Shown piece by piece: positions 50,193 through 51,725 of a DNA stretch of 51,725 nt. Numbering within the stretch: the stretch's first letter is position 1; each line of letters begins with the position of its first letter. The notes below the pieces were generated by a model. The model had not been told where the DNA came from, made no database searches, and saw only the letters and a list, made by a program, of their open reading frames with translations. The translations under genes and the position numbers were made by a program. The DNA is from Chryseobacterium indologenes (lineage in GTDB: Bacteria > Bacteroidota > Bacteroidia > Flavobacteriales > Weeksellaceae): contig LAZY01000075.1 in the NCBI GenBank assembly GCA_001013295.1, positions 1-51,725 on the forward strand. Reading direction: 5' to 3'.

Positions 50193-51194
50193 TCAATTTA
50201 CAGGCGTTGCGAATATTGAGTTTTCTCCATAAGTGCCCTGAAATTTAACATTAGAAGAATTCAGGCTTCCTGAAAATATACCGTTTGATATAACATATAA
50301 TGTTACAGATGCACTGGTTACATTTATATAAGAAGCCCCTCTTATCTGTCCTAAAAACTGTTGGTTTGAATCAGACATATTACCTGTCAAAGTACCATAA
50401 AGTCCATTTTTAACACTAAATCCAGTAGTATTTATAGAATTATTGCTGGCTGATAACTGCGACAGAATATGATAACTTTTCGGAAATGTTGTGGAACCTG
50501 TAAATCCTAATTGTAAAACCCAGGATACAATCCAGTTGCCTTTAGGTAGGGTAATGCTGCCCATAGGTCTATAGTTTACATTGTCAAAGTTAGACACATC
50601 AGTAAAATTACCTCCTACAATTGTTGGAGTAATTAAAGTACTATTTGTCCATACAGGATTGCCAGCACTGTCAGTTCCTAATACTTGAGCGCTTATTCCA
50701 CTTCCTTGAATTTTTCCTGGTGTTACCGCATTATTTGCGATCTTGGAGGTTGTGATTGCATTATCTGAGACGATCGTTGTATTACTATTGGTAGCTGCAT
50801 AAACATCTCCCGTTAATGCTGCACGTTGAAAAATACCGTTATTCAGCTCTACAGAAACAGAACCATTATACGTGCCGGTCGTGATTTTTTGCCAAATACT
50901 GCCATCAAAAAAATAATAGCCCGGAGAGGTAATATTTATGGTTTTAGGAGAAGACGCAGTTACAGCCGATGTGGAATAAATAAGGGTTCCTTTTTGTTGT
51001 ACAGTATATTGTGAATCTCCCAACTTTATTTCATCCCCACTCAATCTTGGAACGATAAGTCCTTCAGGAGTCGTTCCATCATTTCTTTTTGCGATAACAT
51101 CCAAAGTTGCATTTGGATTGGTCGTATTGACCCCCACTTGTGTATATGCGGTAATTGAAAAAAGTGAGGCCAGAATAATAAATGTTGTTTTCAT
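50193..51194 (-). CDS. Secreted surface protein of the GVNTTNPNATLDV type
   Basis: A 333-residue exported protein: signal peptide MKTTFIILASLFSITAYTQ, then VGVNTTNPNATLDV and GLIVPRLSGDEI, typical of a large Flavobacteriia class. The unit KGTLIYSTS...GYYFFDGSIWQKI is the same kind as at the C-terminus of the proteins at 32209 and 32740. A middle repeat (LTGDVYAATNSNTTIVSDNAITTSKIANNAVTPGKIQG, cited in parts) resembles fibre-like repeats, and a jelly-roll-like beta domain ends the protein (about 205-333). It has a consensus promoter and its own terminator. Probably a surface or fibre-like protein; function unknown. Confidence 0.8.
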   Translation of the reverse strand: MKTTFIILASLFSITAYTQVGVNTTNPNATLDVIAKRNDGTTPEGLIVPRLSGDEIKLGDSQYTVQQKGTLIYSTSAVTASSPKTINITSPGYYFFDGSIWQKITTGTYNGSVSVELNNGIFQRAALTGDVYAATNSNTTIVSDNAITTSKIANNAVTPGKIQGSGISAQVLGTDSAGNPVWTNSTLITPTIVGGNFTDVSNFDNVNYRPMGSITLPKGNWIVSWVLQLGFTGSTTFPKSYHILSQLSASNNSINTTGFSVKNGLYGTLTGNMSDSNQQFLGQIRGASYINVTSASVTLYVISNGIFSGSLNSSNVKFQGTYGENSIFATPVN

Positions 51195-51256
51195 AAGTTA
51201 TTTTCTAAGATTATTTCTTTCATTAATAAATCAATGATTCACAACGAATTGAATAA

Positions 51257-51288
51257 CAAACCTAGGCAATGCACAAAACAAAATCAAA
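51257..51288 (-). promoter_or_regulatory. Consensus promoter (TTTG-N20-TAGGTTTG) of the 333-residue surface protein
   Basis: Minus strand: TTTG at 51288-51285, 20-nt spacer, TAGGTTTG at 51264-51257. The start codon at 51194 follows after 62 nt. Confidence 0.7.
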
Positions 51289-51622
51289 CTTTATTTGGGC
51301 TTTTTAAAATTTCCAATTTTCAATTTTATTTAAAATTTTAACATAAAAAAGCAATAAAAATTTTTATCCGATATAAGAACGAACTTTATCAATATTTAAT
51401 CAATTAACTAATTTGTTTTTAATTTAAATTTTTAATATTTATTTTTTTACATCAAAATTGGTATTATGAAATAAAAATCTATTGAATCAAAAATAGTAAG
51501 AATTCATTTCATAATATGCTTATTTAGCTAAATGGTTGACATAAAAAAAATATGGCTGATAATAAGATAAAATGATCCCTCCCAAAATAACCTTAAAAAG
51601 AAGAAAACCGAATACAAAAAAG
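51289..51622. other. AT-rich intergenic stretch
   Basis: No gene or clear signal apart from AT-rich runs upstream of the surface gene promoter. Confidence 0.5.
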
Positions 51623-51652
51623 AGGCTGTCTCAAAAGAGATAGCCTTTTTTA
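51623..51652 (-). terminator. Bidirectional hairpin terminator
   Basis: AGGCTGTCTC (51623-51632) pairs with GAGATAGCCT (51637-51646), one G-T pair, 4-nt loop. T runs on both strands. It likely ends the gene whose 3' end lies at the window edge. A second small hairpin, GGAAAGC/GCTTTCC, follows at 51661-51678. Confidence 0.7.
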
Positions 51653-51691
51653 TGCAAAAAGGAAAGCTTTCGCTTTCCTAATAGTTGCAAA

Positions 51692-51725
51692 TTAATTAAT
51701 TTGCTGTGTGTTAACTTCTTCAAAA
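51692..51725 (-). CDS. 3' end of a gene cut by the window edge
   Basis: On the minus strand the last bases encode FEEVNTQQIN followed by TAA at 51694-51692, then a hairpin terminator. The clean ending and terminator placement support a real gene, but 10 residues allow no identification. Confidence 0.4.
   Translation of the reverse strand, partial: FEEVNTQQIN

Overview
The window looks like a chromosomal segment of a Flavobacteriia member close to Chryseobacterium. Supporting this are a low-GC sequence, the Bacteroidota promoter pattern (TTTG, about 20 nt, TAnnTTTG), a type IX secretion (T9SS) sorting domain, several secreted proteins with the GVNTTNPNATLDV-type start, TPR-TM-HTH and AraC regulators, and short GG-leader peptides of the kind common in that genus. 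This is inferred from sequence features only; no database was consulted.

Layout. (1) 1-9390, minus strand: a polymorphic-toxin locus. A T9SS-sorted seven-repeat propeller protein is followed with 5-6 nt gaps by two large RHS/YD-type proteins. The second ends in a variable AT-rich tip with a JAB-like HNHP motif, followed by an overlapping small lipoprotein (candidate immunity protein). The start of an IS3-type transposase lies at the left edge. (2) 9924-18807: a tripartite efflux operon (HlyD adaptor, ABC ATPase, MacB-like permease, TolC-like channel; minus strand), diverging from an NtrC-type response regulator and its histidine kinase. The gap between them holds a near-consensus sigma-54 promoter and a perfect 10-bp inverted repeat at enhancer distance, so the wiring can be read from the DNA. 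(3) 18939-23786: a VOC protein, two unknown proteins and a NarL-type two-component pair. (4) 24390-30273, plus strand: a sarcosine-oxidase-like flavoprotein and a flavin amine oxidase, then a separate VWA + MoxR-type AAA pair. (5) 30496-36602: a small secreted protein, two short HTH proteins, two secreted surface proteins (one with near-identical 79-residue repeats) and a TPR-TM-HTH regulator. (6) 36888-40302: an AraC/GyrI-like regulator, a lipoprotein agmatine deiminase, a VOC protein and a secreted alpha/beta hydrolase. (7) 40533-41800: two GG-leader bacteriocin-like peptides, a patch of repeats and gene relics, and tRNA-Ser(UGA). (8) 42068-49021: an isolated three-gene phage-tail-fibre-like cassette. 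After a 1.2-kb gene-free stretch come one more secreted protein and, at the right edge, the probable 3' end of another gene.

The most notable signals are the sigma-54/enhancer architecture of the efflux operon, the RHS toxin tip with its lipoprotein partner and abutting IS, the tail-fibre cassette with no other phage genes next to tRNA-Ser, the tandem bacteriocin-like peptides, and a short carboxy-terminal-type module shared by several surface proteins and one tail-fibre protein.
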